From Pelodera strongyloides (lineage: Eukaryota > Nematoda > Chromadorea > Rhabditida > Rhabditidae), in contig JAANDG010000094.1 of NCBI GenBank assembly GCA_036852015.1, positions 124,001-188,000 on the forward strand: a DNA stretch of 64,000 nucleotides, in the 5' to 3' direction. The number at the start of each line of letters is the position of its first letter. Positions within the stretch are counted from its first letter, which is position 1. A program made the translations under genes and the position numbers. Below the pieces are notes generated by a model. It searched no databases, had not been told where the DNA came from, and was given only the letters and a program-made list of their open reading frames with translations. This document shows, in pieces, positions 1 through 12,046 of the stretch.

Positions 1-938
1 TTCCCGCGCTTCTTTCTGTAAATAGTCTTAATGTAGCCGGAAGCGCGAATGTAGCTTTTTGATCATTGTGTTTTGTATGAGGAATCAGACTTTACACAGA
101 AACGCAACATTTTATTTTATGATGAAAAAAAAATGCAAACCGTTCCTGCCCACGGCTCACGGCTGCGTTTTATTTTTGGCTCTTATAGATGAAACACGTG
201 AAAATACTGTCTATTAATGCACAGCAAGCACAGTAACAACAGTTTACCAAAAAGAAAACGATTCTTATTAGCGCTTTAAACGTACGTGGACCGTATTAAT
301 ATTACATATATTAAACATATTAAACATACATAGTTCGTTCGGTTAGTCTTCGTGGATTGCTAATACAAAACTTTCTCTGATCTTCGATCTTATTAAACTA
401 CTCTTTTGCATCATGGAATTTATAAATCGTTTTTCCTTGCATCATCTTTCGATCCCACTTTCCCATTTTTCTGCTGAAAAACAACGAGAAAAAGACAATT
501 GTCCAATAAACGGGCCGCCCGTGTGTCTATCAGCGAGCGCGCGGCTCGCTAGCTCGCCCGAGCAGGGGCGGTGATATGATAATGCGATTTCTCGGCCCTT
601 TTCGGGGGTTAGCCTATGCGATACACCCCCATTGGCTATTGATTAACGGTCAACCGGGGGACAGAGGTTAGACGGTGTTCAATCAAAATTGTTGATTTTC
701 TGGGGGAAAATCGTCTGGGCTGCGGAGGTGGGCAAGGTGCGGGGGTGTAGTTTTTAGTTTTGAATCATCTGCGCATTCATGACCTATCACTTAACTAGAA
801 CATTTTGTGGTTCAGGATTTGTGGTGACTCACCTTTTAAAGGTTTTCTCCAAAACCCTAGATTAAGGAAAAGGCTTCCAGGGACGTTTAATGTCCGACTA
901 ATTGTAAGGGCATCAAAAATATAAAATATTTATTTTAG

Positions 939-3900
939 GTCCCAGCCTCCGATATGAACATGTTATACTGGTCCGACGAGCTGGCCGCTTCTGCACAAAG
1001 GTTACTATTTTTGGATATTGTTACTGTCATACTTTGTAAGCTGTAAAATCAGGTGATAATGTAAATTTGCATACTGTCTACTGTAAAATACGGTAGTTTA
1101 AAATACGGCGATTGCATTGTTCATTAAGTGTAACAGATCTGTAAATACAATCCGTTGCAAGATGCAATCCTCACAATACGACGAGCCCAATCTTTATGTT
1201 CGGTAATTACCGTATACTTACCGTATACTTTCCTCTAATTTGCATACAATACCTCACAAAATACCGTACTTTAGGCACGCCGACACTTGTGATTTCCGTC
1301 ATTCACGAAACCGCGTCAACGTCGGCGAGAACATTTGGGCCGCTCCCTACTCCAACTACTCGGACGCCATTTCAATATGGTTCAATGAGGTGGGTATCGA
1401 ACCACCGTCAGTCTGGCGGCCGCCACAAGTGCTAGCCACTAGGCCACTAGTATGAGATACGAGTCGTAGAATACTGTTACTAAATAACAGTAAGCGGTAC
1501 TTCTTTGTAGACAAACGTAAGCCCAAGCAGCTGGTGACCTATATTTTACTCTATTTTGACCTTCGCACAACTAAACCCTATTTTGAGTCAGCGACCTTGA
1601 CTTAGGGGCAGGGTGATTCATGAGCAGAATATTTATGCAATAGTATCGCATGCAATTAATACCACTTATTTATTTGATGCTGAAATTTACCAGCGGGGAC
1701 ATCTCTCACCTGGGAAACTGAACGCAGTTAATATTCCCTATAAATATGTGTCTTATCTTGCCTAGTTAATATGTCGAGCCTCCTTGCGCCAAAAGTGTGC
1801 CATATGTGCGCGGACAACACTTTTATGTGCGCGGACAACACGTTTACTGTGCTGCATATTGGCGTCCTCTTGGCGCACCTGTGGCGCACACTGAGTATCT
1901 GTCACGCACGACAAGCCATCATGACAGCGTGAATCTTACCGATCGGTTGCAATAATACAATAATTTTAGGTCCATAACCCGCGTTGCGGTTGCAATCACG
2001 CGTACAAGCACTGCTGCGGACATTACATTCAGGTAGGTACCGTATCCAGATACAGTGTGGCCTTTCCAGGCAGGGTCCATTACTGTATAACCTCTGGTAA
2101 TCGTCCCACTCCCAGGTCCTACAGTATGCAAGTATGATCATGGGTAATCCTTCCAAGACCCAATCCCACTAGACGAACACCAGCCCCATACCAGTGGCCG
2201 TAGCTATACTAACAATACCTATACATAATTGTTCCTTCTTCATGTCTTTTGCAAGCTCAATGAGTGCCGTTGAACTTTATCCATTTGTTGTGGGAAATGT
2301 TCATTCTCACGGCAGTCGAAAATAATTTCTCCCTGGAGTCTCTCAATATATTGTACTCTTTTCAACTTTTCTGGCCTCTTACAAATTTCCCATGGTTTTG
2401 TTCCCAATTTCAGCACACGATATGGTCAGAAACCATGAAATGATAACTACTGTAGAATAGTTATTTACTAACTAACATTTTCTTGATCGACGCTCAGAAT
2501 AGCTTGGTTTAGGGGTACCGCTGCGTAACGCGTAGAAGTAACTTAAAGGCTATATTCCATTTGGCACAAAGTCTTTCTTCAAAATTGTCTGAGGTCTCCC
2601 ACACATACACAACCAAATAAAAATACTTGAAGCGTAAAAAAATTTCTGTAGTTTGCTCATACTCACAGTCCAGGTTTTCTCAAGTACACAACGCTCTAGT
2701 TGTCTGGTACTGCAGCATACGTTTGATGTACTGTAATTGGGGCAATTAACAGCACAAACACACACACTTTTCGGACTCGATTTGTATGGGCAATAAATGC
2801 GCGCCGTTCGCGCGCATGTGTGTTCAAGCATTGGATAATTAGGTTGAGCCAATTCGTGCGTGGCAAAAATACCTGCTAAGGAGCTCATAAGGATGATCTC
2901 TCTCTCTTTCTATGTACCTTTCCTCTCTCTCTCTCTTCTTTCTCTCTCTCTGTCTTTAATTCCAAGTTGAACGCTTGTTCAGCTTTTGCCCCACGAGTGC
3001 TCTCATGCTAGGCAAAGCTAATTGATCTTCACAGGGACTAAGTTGGAGCTAATTTCGACCCTATGGTTTAGGGACAAAGTCCAAACTACATAGTTACATA
3101 GCGTTTGCGTAAACTTATCATTGCGTGAAAAATAAGTGTATACCCCGAGATGTACACCTACACCACTCGCTTCTAAAATAGCGACCTTCTTATAGCACCT
3201 CCCATACCCTCTAGTAGTTAGTTCTACGGTGAAACCTTGACACTTTTATGTAGTCTATAGATCTGTAGGTAGGCTACTGTATTACATATAATGATAAAGA
3301 AATCGTCGACATAAAGCTATCAGTAGTAATCAATCATTTCAATCATTTCTATTCCATAAGCAGCTTGCAGACCCCACCTAAAATGGGAAGAATAGCTCTA
3401 GAGAAGGGGATAGGTCAGTTTAAAAGTTTTATTTGTGAAGAAACCTTTTAATTCAGTGTCATTAATTACTTTCGAAGCTGTAAAATCACAGCGTAAATTG
3501 TAGAGGAAAACAGTTCTGAAGTTTTTTTAAGCGATATGGCAACTGGTTTTGACAACTCGTTCCCATGTATTATATGCAAATTTCTGCGCCCGAATCGAAC
3601 ACCTATGTTGCCAGCGCCAAAACTCCTTCTTACAATTAGTAGCTTTCTATTGCATATCTTAGCTACCGTATCCTTATACGAGAAAGCAGGCGGCCTAGCA
3701 TTTCTACGCAATCTGACGTCTATACGATGACTTGGGGCATTTTCTATCACCGGAAGCGGCGCCAAATCGTGGTCAATTTCTCGCGCTGACGATTTATTAC
3801 CGCGCTGCGCGCCAACATTTTAACAAAATATAACTAACTGAGGAGCTAAGAGCCTTTGAAGGTCATTACGAAGATATAATGTTGAAAGGCAGCGTATTGT

Positions 3901-4313
3901 TAATGAACAAAATAACAAACACGATCAGAAAAGTGTACGTGAGATATGTTTAGGCTATCTATACGATATGGCGTTTTCTAACATTTTATTTGGCTATTAC
4001 GTATGGCGATAATTACGAACCGAGATAATTACGTGCCAAGGCAATTGCGGGCCAAGATAATTGCGAGCCGAGGTAATTGTGAGCCAAGAGGAAGAGGCGG
4101 TCAGATCCATGGAATTGCAATGGTCCTAAAATTTTGCAGTGGTGCTATTGTTCTCATAAGTTAGGCGAATTTCAACTCATATTCGTTCAATTCATTTTCT
4201 AAACGACCAAAGCACAAGTGGGTTCTAGAACACCCAAAACAAGTAGTTGACCCTGATGACGACGTTGGTAATAATTTTTGCGAAATCGTAGAAAGACTAT
4301 ATATTTGAACTAG

Positions 4314-4391
<78 letters not shown>

Positions 4392-6482
4392 GTACAAGAC
4401 TGAAAAGACTAAAAACACAGGTACTAGTCTAATGACTCATATGCCTTGCCCGTGAGAGAGCATTAATTAGGCGATGTTCTGTTTTAAAAGTTTTAAAGTA
4501 TCTGCTTTTGAAATAAGAAACGCGGGAGTCATTCCACATCTATAGATACGCATCTACGATACGCAAGGAATAGAGCTCCCCAGTCATTAACTATGACTAT
4601 GCATTCGGTTTTTTTCTTGGTTGCAATAAATCTTCATGTTCCGCATTCTTGGGTATACCCTAGCTAGGTTCCTCGTTTGGTTGGTCTTTTTTTCTATCCC
4701 CTTTCTAAATAACGAGGATTCCATATCCCGATATCCACAAGGCTTGCGGCTATCACAATTTTTTTCAATGGTTGTGCTAAACAGGATAAACACAGGTTAA
4801 CGAAGATCCCTGAGACACCCATCAAATAAAGCAAGTACCTAAATCTCTAAAACAAGTTTCTGAGGGCATTAGCACAGGTCTCTTTAACTTTAGCTAGCAC
4901 ACTTCCATTCCAGGTCTCAGCTTTAGAGCACAGGTCCACTCTAGTTCTCTTAGCTCTAGATACTCTAGAGCACATGTCTGTCACATCAGCACATGTATCG
5001 TTTCTAACCCAGTCCCCATTTCAGGTGATAAGTTATACAATTACATCCCTTGAGTCTGGCACAGGTCTATTCTTGGTCTATCCGATTTTGGCACAGGTTT
5101 AAGGTTTTAGCACAGGTCCAATCTCGGTCTCCCTAGCGCAAACCTGACCCGGCTCCCTATTTCAGGTCGTCTGGGCCAAAACAAATCTCGTCGGCTGCGG
5201 ATTCTCGCGTTGTCGCGACGTGCAGGGCGTGTGGGGCCGCGGGCATCGTAACGTCTTCGTCTGTCACTACAATCCGCAGGGCAACACGGTATTTGTCACG
5301 GGGAATGGACAGCTTTACGCGGTTCGTGTGTTTCATTAACCCGGACTAATATGCCCCCCCCCATCCCACAAGACCCATTTACAGTAACCGGGAGCAGTGT
5401 ACGTATGCGCAAATCCGGGAGTCGTCTCCCAAGCCTTCAGCGGGAGCTATGACAAAAGTCCATTGAAGGAAACTCCCGAATGTTCGTGCATACGTCTACA
5501 GGAGCGCAGGAAAATCGTTGGCATTATGCCAATTTCAGTGATCAAATTAGCATATATATGATCTGCGAATTGGCATATTGCCAAAGTTTCTTGCGCTTCC
5601 GCTCCCGTACTGGTCCTCTGCATCTATTATTCAGTTGCGATTTTCTACTCGTAATGTTCAATTTTTGGTTTGTTAACGTCACGGTTAATGTGAGAGTTCC
5701 AGCGTCACACGAGTTCTTTTCATTCACAAATGGTTTGATTTTTTTAAGTGAAAATGATGGCTAACAAAGAAAAAACGTGTGATTTCTAATCCTGTAAATA
5801 CAAAAAGAGTGCGATTGGTGTGTGATAATAACCCGTTAACAAAATATATTTGTGTTTACGTAGATCAGGACTTAAACCCGTAGTCCAACAGGAGACATAG
5901 TAGAGCATTTGCTTGATACACTCAAAATAAACTTGTAAATTAGATAGTTGCACTTATCCATGTAAATTAGCATAGATCTAGTCATAGAACTATGTCAGTG
6001 CTAGCAGTTCGTGAAGTGTACGCGATGCTTCAATGTACCTCACACGTATGTGCGTCTTATGAACGTAATGCTATATTTAGGTCCCCGCATTCACATGGGC
6101 CACTGGAGATAAGGGACGTTGTTCTGATTGCCCAGCTCACGCCCCGGCTTGTTATCAAGTAAGTTGCGCACGACCTTGATCCTAGGGTGGTCAATTCCAG
6201 CTGGCGGTCCTATGGCACACCAGTGGCGCACCTGCCGCGTCCCAAAAAGTTCGCCAAAGACGCGCCGTAATTTCGCCTGTCCTCTCCTTGAGCTAATGGT
6301 GCGCAGAGGCGTTCTGAACACAACAATATTAAACAAATGACCTGTAATTAACTTATTTCCGCTTTTAGGGTCTCTGCTACATGCCCAACAACGGCGAGGA
6401 AGGCTTCAACAGAAATACCACATCTTCTACAACATCGACGACCCAAGCACCGTCAACTACCGATTCGTTCAACGAATATTAG
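939..6482 (+). CDS. CAP-superfamily secreted protein (VAL/SCP-like), 5' end missing
   Basis: Five exons with consistent phase: 939-1000, 1275-1389, 1970-2032, 5166-5288, 6369-6482 (TAG stop at 6480). Together they encode 158 residues, which is most of a CAP domain. Seen: DMNMLYWSDELAASAQ, DTCDFRHSRNRVNVGENIW (the GENIW glutamate and HS belong to the CAP cavity), CCGHYIQVVWAKTNLVGCG (CAP1-type, with I where T is common) and FVCHYNPQGN (CAP2-type), then a short Thr/Ser-rich tail. CAP proteins are extracellular Cys-rich proteins; in nematodes they include venom-allergen-like secreted proteins. The N-terminal exon with a signal peptide was not found upstream and may lie outside the window. Intron 3 is 3.1 kb. 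A candidate AATAAA lies at 6792. Family assignment is firm; function is not inferred. Confidence 0.85.
1388..1455 (-). repeat. tRNA-derived SINE-like head
   Basis: On the minus strand a B-box-like GGTTCGATACC (1393-1403) and an A-box-like TGGCCTAGTGG (1436-1446) have tRNA-like spacing, but no good acceptor stem is seen. It begins at the donor of CAP exon 2. Likely a Pol III-type SINE remnant, not a tRNA gene. Confidence 0.5.
2033..5165 (+). other. CAP intron 3, repeat-filled
   Basis: This long intron holds TC microsatellites (about 2897-2953 and 4312-4386), a minus-strand tRNA-like unit near 3583-3670 (B-box GGTGTTCGATTC) and, at 4870-5140, about ten degenerate copies of a GCACAGGTC word. 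I see no supported exon of another gene. Confidence 0.5.
4870..5140 (+). repeat. Degenerate GCACAGGTC repeat in the intron 3' end
   Basis: The word GCACAGGTC or a near variant recurs at intervals of about 20-50 bp up to the acceptor of CAP exon 4, often followed by a pyrimidine stretch. Many copies contain AG and look like weak 3' splice sites. The true acceptor TTTCAG ends at 5165. Confidence 0.5.
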
Positions 6483-8150
6483 GGTTCAAGGACGACCTGG
6501 GCCACCGCTAAAGCCTAAGTTCAGGCCTACGTCAGGCCTAGGCCTATGCTAGAACTCGGGCCTCGACCTAGTTAATAGGCTAACTTAAGTGGTTGAGTGT
6601 AAGTATCGAAGTTTACTGCCACTATGGTAACTTTTCTGTGATCCGTACGGCTTCATGTGCACATATGTTCCTTTTCCAAAAGCTTTTAGTCGGGTTTTCG
6701 TTTATTGATTTACTGGCGACGGGCAAACAAAATTGCCGGTATACTGTAGAAGAGCCTGGCCTCCGCGGTGGGACCCGCTCGCCAGGCGATCAATAAAGCC
6801 CCACGACCCCAAATGCATCGACGTGTTTAACCGTGATCTGTTTCTCTTTATTCTCTCAACTTTTTTTACTCTTTTTGTTTGTCTAGTTTCTCTAGATTCT
6901 CCCCCATCCTCTACTATTTATCTGCCTGCCCTCTGTGTCTCTCTGTCCCTCCCTTCGTCTACTTCCTGCCAGGACCCATTCCAACAAACGATTCTGCGTA
7001 CAGTCACTTTTTATGCGGGTGTTCGACCGGCCCAGCGACTTGAGGATACACCTTTAAACTTAGATCTGTGGCAGGGCCAAAACAAGCCTTAGGCTTAGAC
7101 CCAAGCCTAAGACCAGGCGCCTACCTTGGACAAGGTTCATCACAGTGTACCTTTGTCGCAACACCGCGGCCAACAAACAAAACTTAATATTTATTCAAGA
7201 CTGTGATTCGCATAAATTCTTTTTAGCATAAATTTGCATAATACGTATATGCTTCATAATGTATGCTTCGCATGTATATGTACACACTTTGTGCTTATTG
7301 CTAATTTATATGCATTGCTGTTTTTCGTACCCTTACCCTCTCTGTCTCTGCTATACCCCATATCATATTTTGCATTCCCGGTTGGTGTACTGTACTACGG
7401 TGGACTCAAGAAAGATTGTGAATAAAGGATTGTTTATTATTGATTTTTATTTTGTCCGATATGATGACAAAAAGAAAAAAACATACAAAAATCGACTCAC
7501 AGAGAAGCCGTTGATGTAGAGATATACATATTTACAGATTTAAATGGTGTAATACAATTAAATGAAAAAAATAATTTACTCTAATTGTATTCCATCAGTT
7601 TCACAAATAGGTAATTGAATACAACAGCAAACTGAACCGTAGCGTACCATAGGTAACGTAACTCGCTACCGTACACCGTGTTACATCACCGCTACGTTAC
7701 AACTCCAGTACCGCTTACTAACTTTTAACACCTCGTAAAGTTAGTAGACATTAGTCGCTCACTACCATAATCTTCAGTAGGTATCGTTACCGGCCATTGA
7801 TACCGTACATAGTGTTACTTTACCGCTAGGTTACCACTCCATTACCGTATCTATTAACTGCTTATGATCCTAAAGGTGAGTGTCATTTAGGTCACGACAA
7901 CAGTATCCATTCGCAGTGTCGTTGAACTTTTATGTTAGCGAACGGAAGTTCTCAACGATTTCCGGAAATGCTCAATAAGAGTGTTCGTTGGAAAACAGTT
8001 AACAAAGATGATCATTTCTAAAAGATAAGATAGTAAAACAGCATTCCATTTCTTATCAGAGTAATATAAAATGGTCAATCGGCAACACTTTTCGCGGAGT
8101 AAAACTCTTGCAATATAGTAAACACACACTGCAAAGATGAGAGCTATGGA
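6483..8150. other. Intergenic, no gene seen
   Basis: The 3' flank of the CAP gene includes degenerate TTAGGC-like words (6510-6560, 7086-7115) and a possible polyadenylation signal at 6792. The open frames here are short, overlap on both strands and show no splice-consistent continuation. Confidence 0.4.
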
Positions 8151-8159
8151 TCCCTTTAT

Positions 8160-8195
8160 GTACACACACACACACACGCACGCACACACATACAA

Positions 8196-8227
<32 letters not shown>

Positions 8228-8232
8228 GCACG

Positions 8233-8269
<37 letters not shown>

Positions 8270-8540
8270 TTACATACATACACATGCGCACCATACACAC
8301 CAACGCACACACGCACACACACGCACACACACGCACACACACAAACACACACACACACACGAACACACACACACACCATACACACGTACACACACATACA
8401 CACCATACACACGTACACACACACCACGCACCCCACGCACACCAACGCACAAACGTACACACACGCACACACACGCACACACATATTCACATATATACAC
8501 ACACGCACTTCCACTTATGCACGCACGCGCACATGCACAC
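8160..8540. repeat. (CA)n-rich degenerate microsatellite
   Basis: About 380 bp of CA/CG/TA dinucleotide-rich sequence. It generates long Cys/Val or Thr/His open frames on both strands, which are compositional artefacts and not genes. Confidence 0.95.
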
Positions 8541-9027
8541 ACTTTGATTACTGTGGGATGATTTTCGATCATTATGTTTTGCCCTTTTTTGGTAATGACC
8601 GTCGAAAATCGGGGTTTATCCTATCGAAAGAGGTTTCCAAGATAGACGACTGCATGTCTCTACAGCGCTTCCGGGTTGCTTCGCCCATAACCGATATCAT
8701 ACCTCATCGAATACTTGATCATTGCCCGCGGCGAGCGCGCAGCGCGCTTTGGAATGCTTGGTGCTTGCCTAGCGCGCTTCACGCGCCCGCGCAACTGTTT
8801 CCCGTTCAAGGTCTAATTGATTAATGACACGAACGGATGATTAATTGCCCAGAGTGACACGCTCGACGACCTCTATTATACCATGACGTTGGTCAAAAAA
8901 AGATTGTGAAAAATATTATTTTTTTTTGCTTTGAAACACAACACCGTGAAAAATGTGGTATCTGTTGGCTACAAGCAATAAAATAGTAAGATCTAGCAGT
9001 GACCAAAAGTGAGTATGAAAGCTCTTT

Positions 9028-9187
9028 TATGGGGTTACCAAGAATCCAAAAAATTCGGTTTGAATCTGTCAATACCACCGTACTTCTGCACCAAACCTGC
9101 ATATGTGATATGAAAAATTAAAAAAAATATTCTCGTGTAGTTCCAAGATACGGTAAATTTTCAGCATACTTGGAAACCCCATAATAA
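9028..9187. mobile_element. Palindrome-ended miniature element (TTATGGGGTT termini)
   Basis: Starts with TTATGGGGTTACCAAG and ends with the inverted CTTGGAAACCCCATAA. Interior words (a GATACGGTAAATTTT type and a TTCGGTTTGAATCTGTCAAT type) recur in related copies near 17417-17546, 22237-22503 and 53431-53586. Non-autonomous DNA element by structure. Confidence 0.65.
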
Positions 9188-11111
9188 ACGATTCTGTAAA
9201 TCAATCACCTGTTTTTTTTTAATTTTACTTTATGTGTGATAATCGAGACGTTGTATGTGATCTGTCAACACTAGAGCAATGACCGGGTAACGTCAGGTCT
9301 TTGTAAACGGTAGGGCATAGAATTTTTACAGTTTGATGCAATATGCGCAAACGATGAGTATTAGTGCGTGCGTTGGCTGCAAATTTGCGCTTTCGATTAT
9401 CTCTCTTTTTTCCCGGTCAGATATTAATTCTGTGGAATGTTGGGTTGACACATAGTGTCCCCGTGCGCACGAAGCTCTGTGAGAAAAATCCGCAAAAACT
9501 GTCTGCTTTGCGCGGTCGGGTGGCTTCCCGCGCGCGCCATATTGGGGGATTGACAGTTAATATAATAGTTATTTATTATTTATTTAATAAATAACACCAC
9601 GTATGGCCATCATGACTACATGATGTGATGAAGCAAAAATAAAGAGGAATCAACTCCTTAGTCCTTAGTTAGTGCCTACTGTATAGTTGGTTAGCGAATA
9701 GGTAGAGATCAATAATGAAGTAAATAGATAGTTATAACTAACACCGTGTAAAACAAATGCACATATGCAAAGTAACAAGCAAAAACATCATTTGATAATG
9801 TGACGATTTTTAATTTTACACTTTATATGCATTTAAAATCTAAACTGTTCTCTTCAAGGTTCTCGGTTTAGGGTCTCACTTATCATATACAGTAACAAAC
9901 CATCGTGCTTTATACTTTGCGTTCAACTATATCTCAACGTGTAGTTTGTATCCTGCACTTCATTCTAGCTACTACAGACTACAACGGTGACGCAGTCATA
10001 CTTCCGGAGCGTTCTACGAACGTCGAACGCCGTAAAGTTCGCGCGTTTGCGGCGCGTTAATCGCATCCGACAGGCGGCGCCTTTGATCTAATTGCTCTAA
10101 CCCTGAAACTCGAACACCTGGGCGCGCAGCAACGCACGTGACGCAGCGCTGCAAGAATTTTATCATTTTTAGATTTTTTTTTGCAAATATTTAAGTTCGA
10201 CAGAGGTTAATCATTTCTGACAGTTACTAAAATATAGCGTTCGCGCTACAATATTATATTCCCTTTTAATTTTCCTCGGAACGTACCAATGATCACATAA
10301 CATAACATGTCGCACAAGTTTTGTCAAGGCACTACCACAATGAATAACTATGAAACGAGAAAATGCAATTCTGACTGAAAATAAACTATTTTTATTATGC
10401 TGGTTTATCATGAGGCCACGGATAATAAACTTTTCCACTTGAACTCAAAAGAGAGAATCAGTCCTTGGCATCGAAAATCAAACCTTGTTTTCCGAGAAAA
10501 TAGGATGTCAAAACTCAAAACATTGAGGGGCTGGTCAAGTCATCCGTAGGGATGATAGCAAACGACACATATTCACTACTACGATTCCCCCGGGCAAATA
10601 TTCCCTGTGGCCTATGCACAAACGCCGGGACCTTCCCAGTGGGAGCAAGAGAGGGATCACGCGAACCAGTGACACGTATAGACAAATCATCCTACCCAAG
10701 GAGCATCACGGTGTTCGTGCATACGGCCACTGGGGAACAGAAAATAGCATTCTACGTGAAGAATCGCAGGGAACAGCCAGGCCACAGGAAACAGACTCTG
10801 TTGCGAGTCTGGCCCATAACAACTACGAAACCACCACCCGGTAAGGGCATAATGGGCCCCTTCTGGGCCTAGCCTGATGAGGTCGAACAATTTGTCATCT
10901 GGAACTCGTCGCCTAACCCTCAGAACCTCGGCCGAACAAGTCATACACGTTGAAATCTTGCACTGAACCACCATTGAATAAAGGAGCATGCTGCTGCAGC
11001 GTAAAATATTTATTTATTTTATTTAATTGTTTACAAGCGTCTCCAGCAACATCGAGCCTTGAGACTGAAAACAGGTGGGCGTGTCTCTGCACTACACTAA
11101 ATGCCTGTCTC

Positions 11112-11178
11112 ATGCTCGTGGTGTAAAGGTTCCTGAGTTCTGATTTCTACGTTAGGGGCCAATCGTTCAATCCCCCTT
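11112..11178 (+). repeat. tRNA-derived SINE-like unit
   Basis: An A-box-like CGTGGTGTAAAGG is followed by a degenerate B-box (ATCGTTCAATCCC). The pattern is tRNA-like but without a convincing cloverleaf. Confidence 0.35.
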
Positions 11179-11492
11179 ATGTACATTGAGCTTTGGGGCG
11201 TATAGCAAAAAAAAGGCCTTGATCGTAAATGTATGTTTAGCATAGTCACAAAGCAACCTTCGCAACGTGCGTGCCAACAGTTCGCAAAATATGTGGCGCG
11301 GTCATCTCAACGTAAGAAAAGGACATAGACAATTTTCTTGCAAAAATGGGAATGAATTGTGATGTCTGGGTGTTAATGCAACAATTTGTCATTTTAGCAC
11401 ACCAGGTCCAGCCTGATTACATCTATATCGCATTTTTGAGATGAAAATGTCTGGATTTTTGCGACGCCTCTCTTTCTCCTTTCTCCCGCTCT

Positions 11493-11493
<1 letters not shown>

Positions 11494-11555
<62 letters not shown>
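11494..11555. repeat. (CT)n microsatellite
   Basis: An almost pure CT tract. Similar CT or GA tracts occur at 2897-2953, 4312-4386, 20890-21180, 35968-36030, 38838-38876 and 45740-45900. Confidence 0.95.
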
Positions 11556-11557
<2 letters not shown>

Positions 11558-11828
11558 CACTCTGGCACTCTCTCCCCCCCCCCAAGAAGCTGCGCCGGGC
11601 GGCCTTTTCGCGACGAAAATTCCACAATCGCTTTGTAATCCTCAGCAGAGCGGCGTGAAATTGATAAATGATAAGCAGTTCGCAACTTCCGGTTAGACAC
11701 TCATCGAGAGAGTGCGCGAAGCGGAGAAGCGCAGACAATCGTCGCATGACGTCATCAAGTGAGATCAATGTACATTGTCTGAACAGAATCCTTTAGGCCT
11801 AATCACGGGCGCTTTCAGGAAACGACAC

Positions 11829-11964
11829 CTGAGGCCATATTCATCACTCCGATTCCCTCGGGAAAGCATTCCCTGGGGACAGGAAATAGCGTTCTAATGT
11901 GAGACACCCAGAGAAAAAGACGGGGAATTCCCCATATGGAATTGAGTGGTGAATATGGCTTCTG
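11829..11964. mobile_element. Palindromic miniature element, GAGGCCATATTCACC family
   Basis: Termini GAGGCCATATTCATCACTC and the inverted GAGTGGTGAATATGGCTTC enclose ATTCCCTCGGG...CCCTGGGGAC...GACGGGGAATTCCCC. Related copies lie at 14731-14853, 48839-48975, 62493-62677 and 63639-63775. Confidence 0.75.
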
Positions 11965-12046
11965 GTAGCTGTTCGATCGACAAATCCTGCTCGATTTTCT
12001 GCTCGACAAATGAATATGAAACATTTATTGACTTGCACAGTTCTGC

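Larger units (their letters stand above)
9190..12046. other. Intergenic with repeats, no gene seen
   Basis: Contains a SINE-tail relative at 10780-10920, a degenerate palindromic element near 10557-10625, a tRNA-like unit at 11112-11178, a TC microsatellite (about 11494-11555) and one palindromic element copy (11829-11964). No coding exon is supported. Confidence 0.4.

Noticed and set aside
3466..3765. 99-residue minus-strand frame in the CAP intron
   Set aside because: It runs through a tRNA-like B-box and lacks splice-consistent partners.
7935..8572. Long Cys/Val and Thr/His open frames on both strands (100-181 residues)
   Set aside because: They are translations of a CA-type microsatellite, overlap on both strands and show no codon or splice pattern.
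10552..10872. 106-residue plus-strand frame
   Set aside because: It is contained in a decayed palindromic element plus a SINE body shared with 54120 and 63090.
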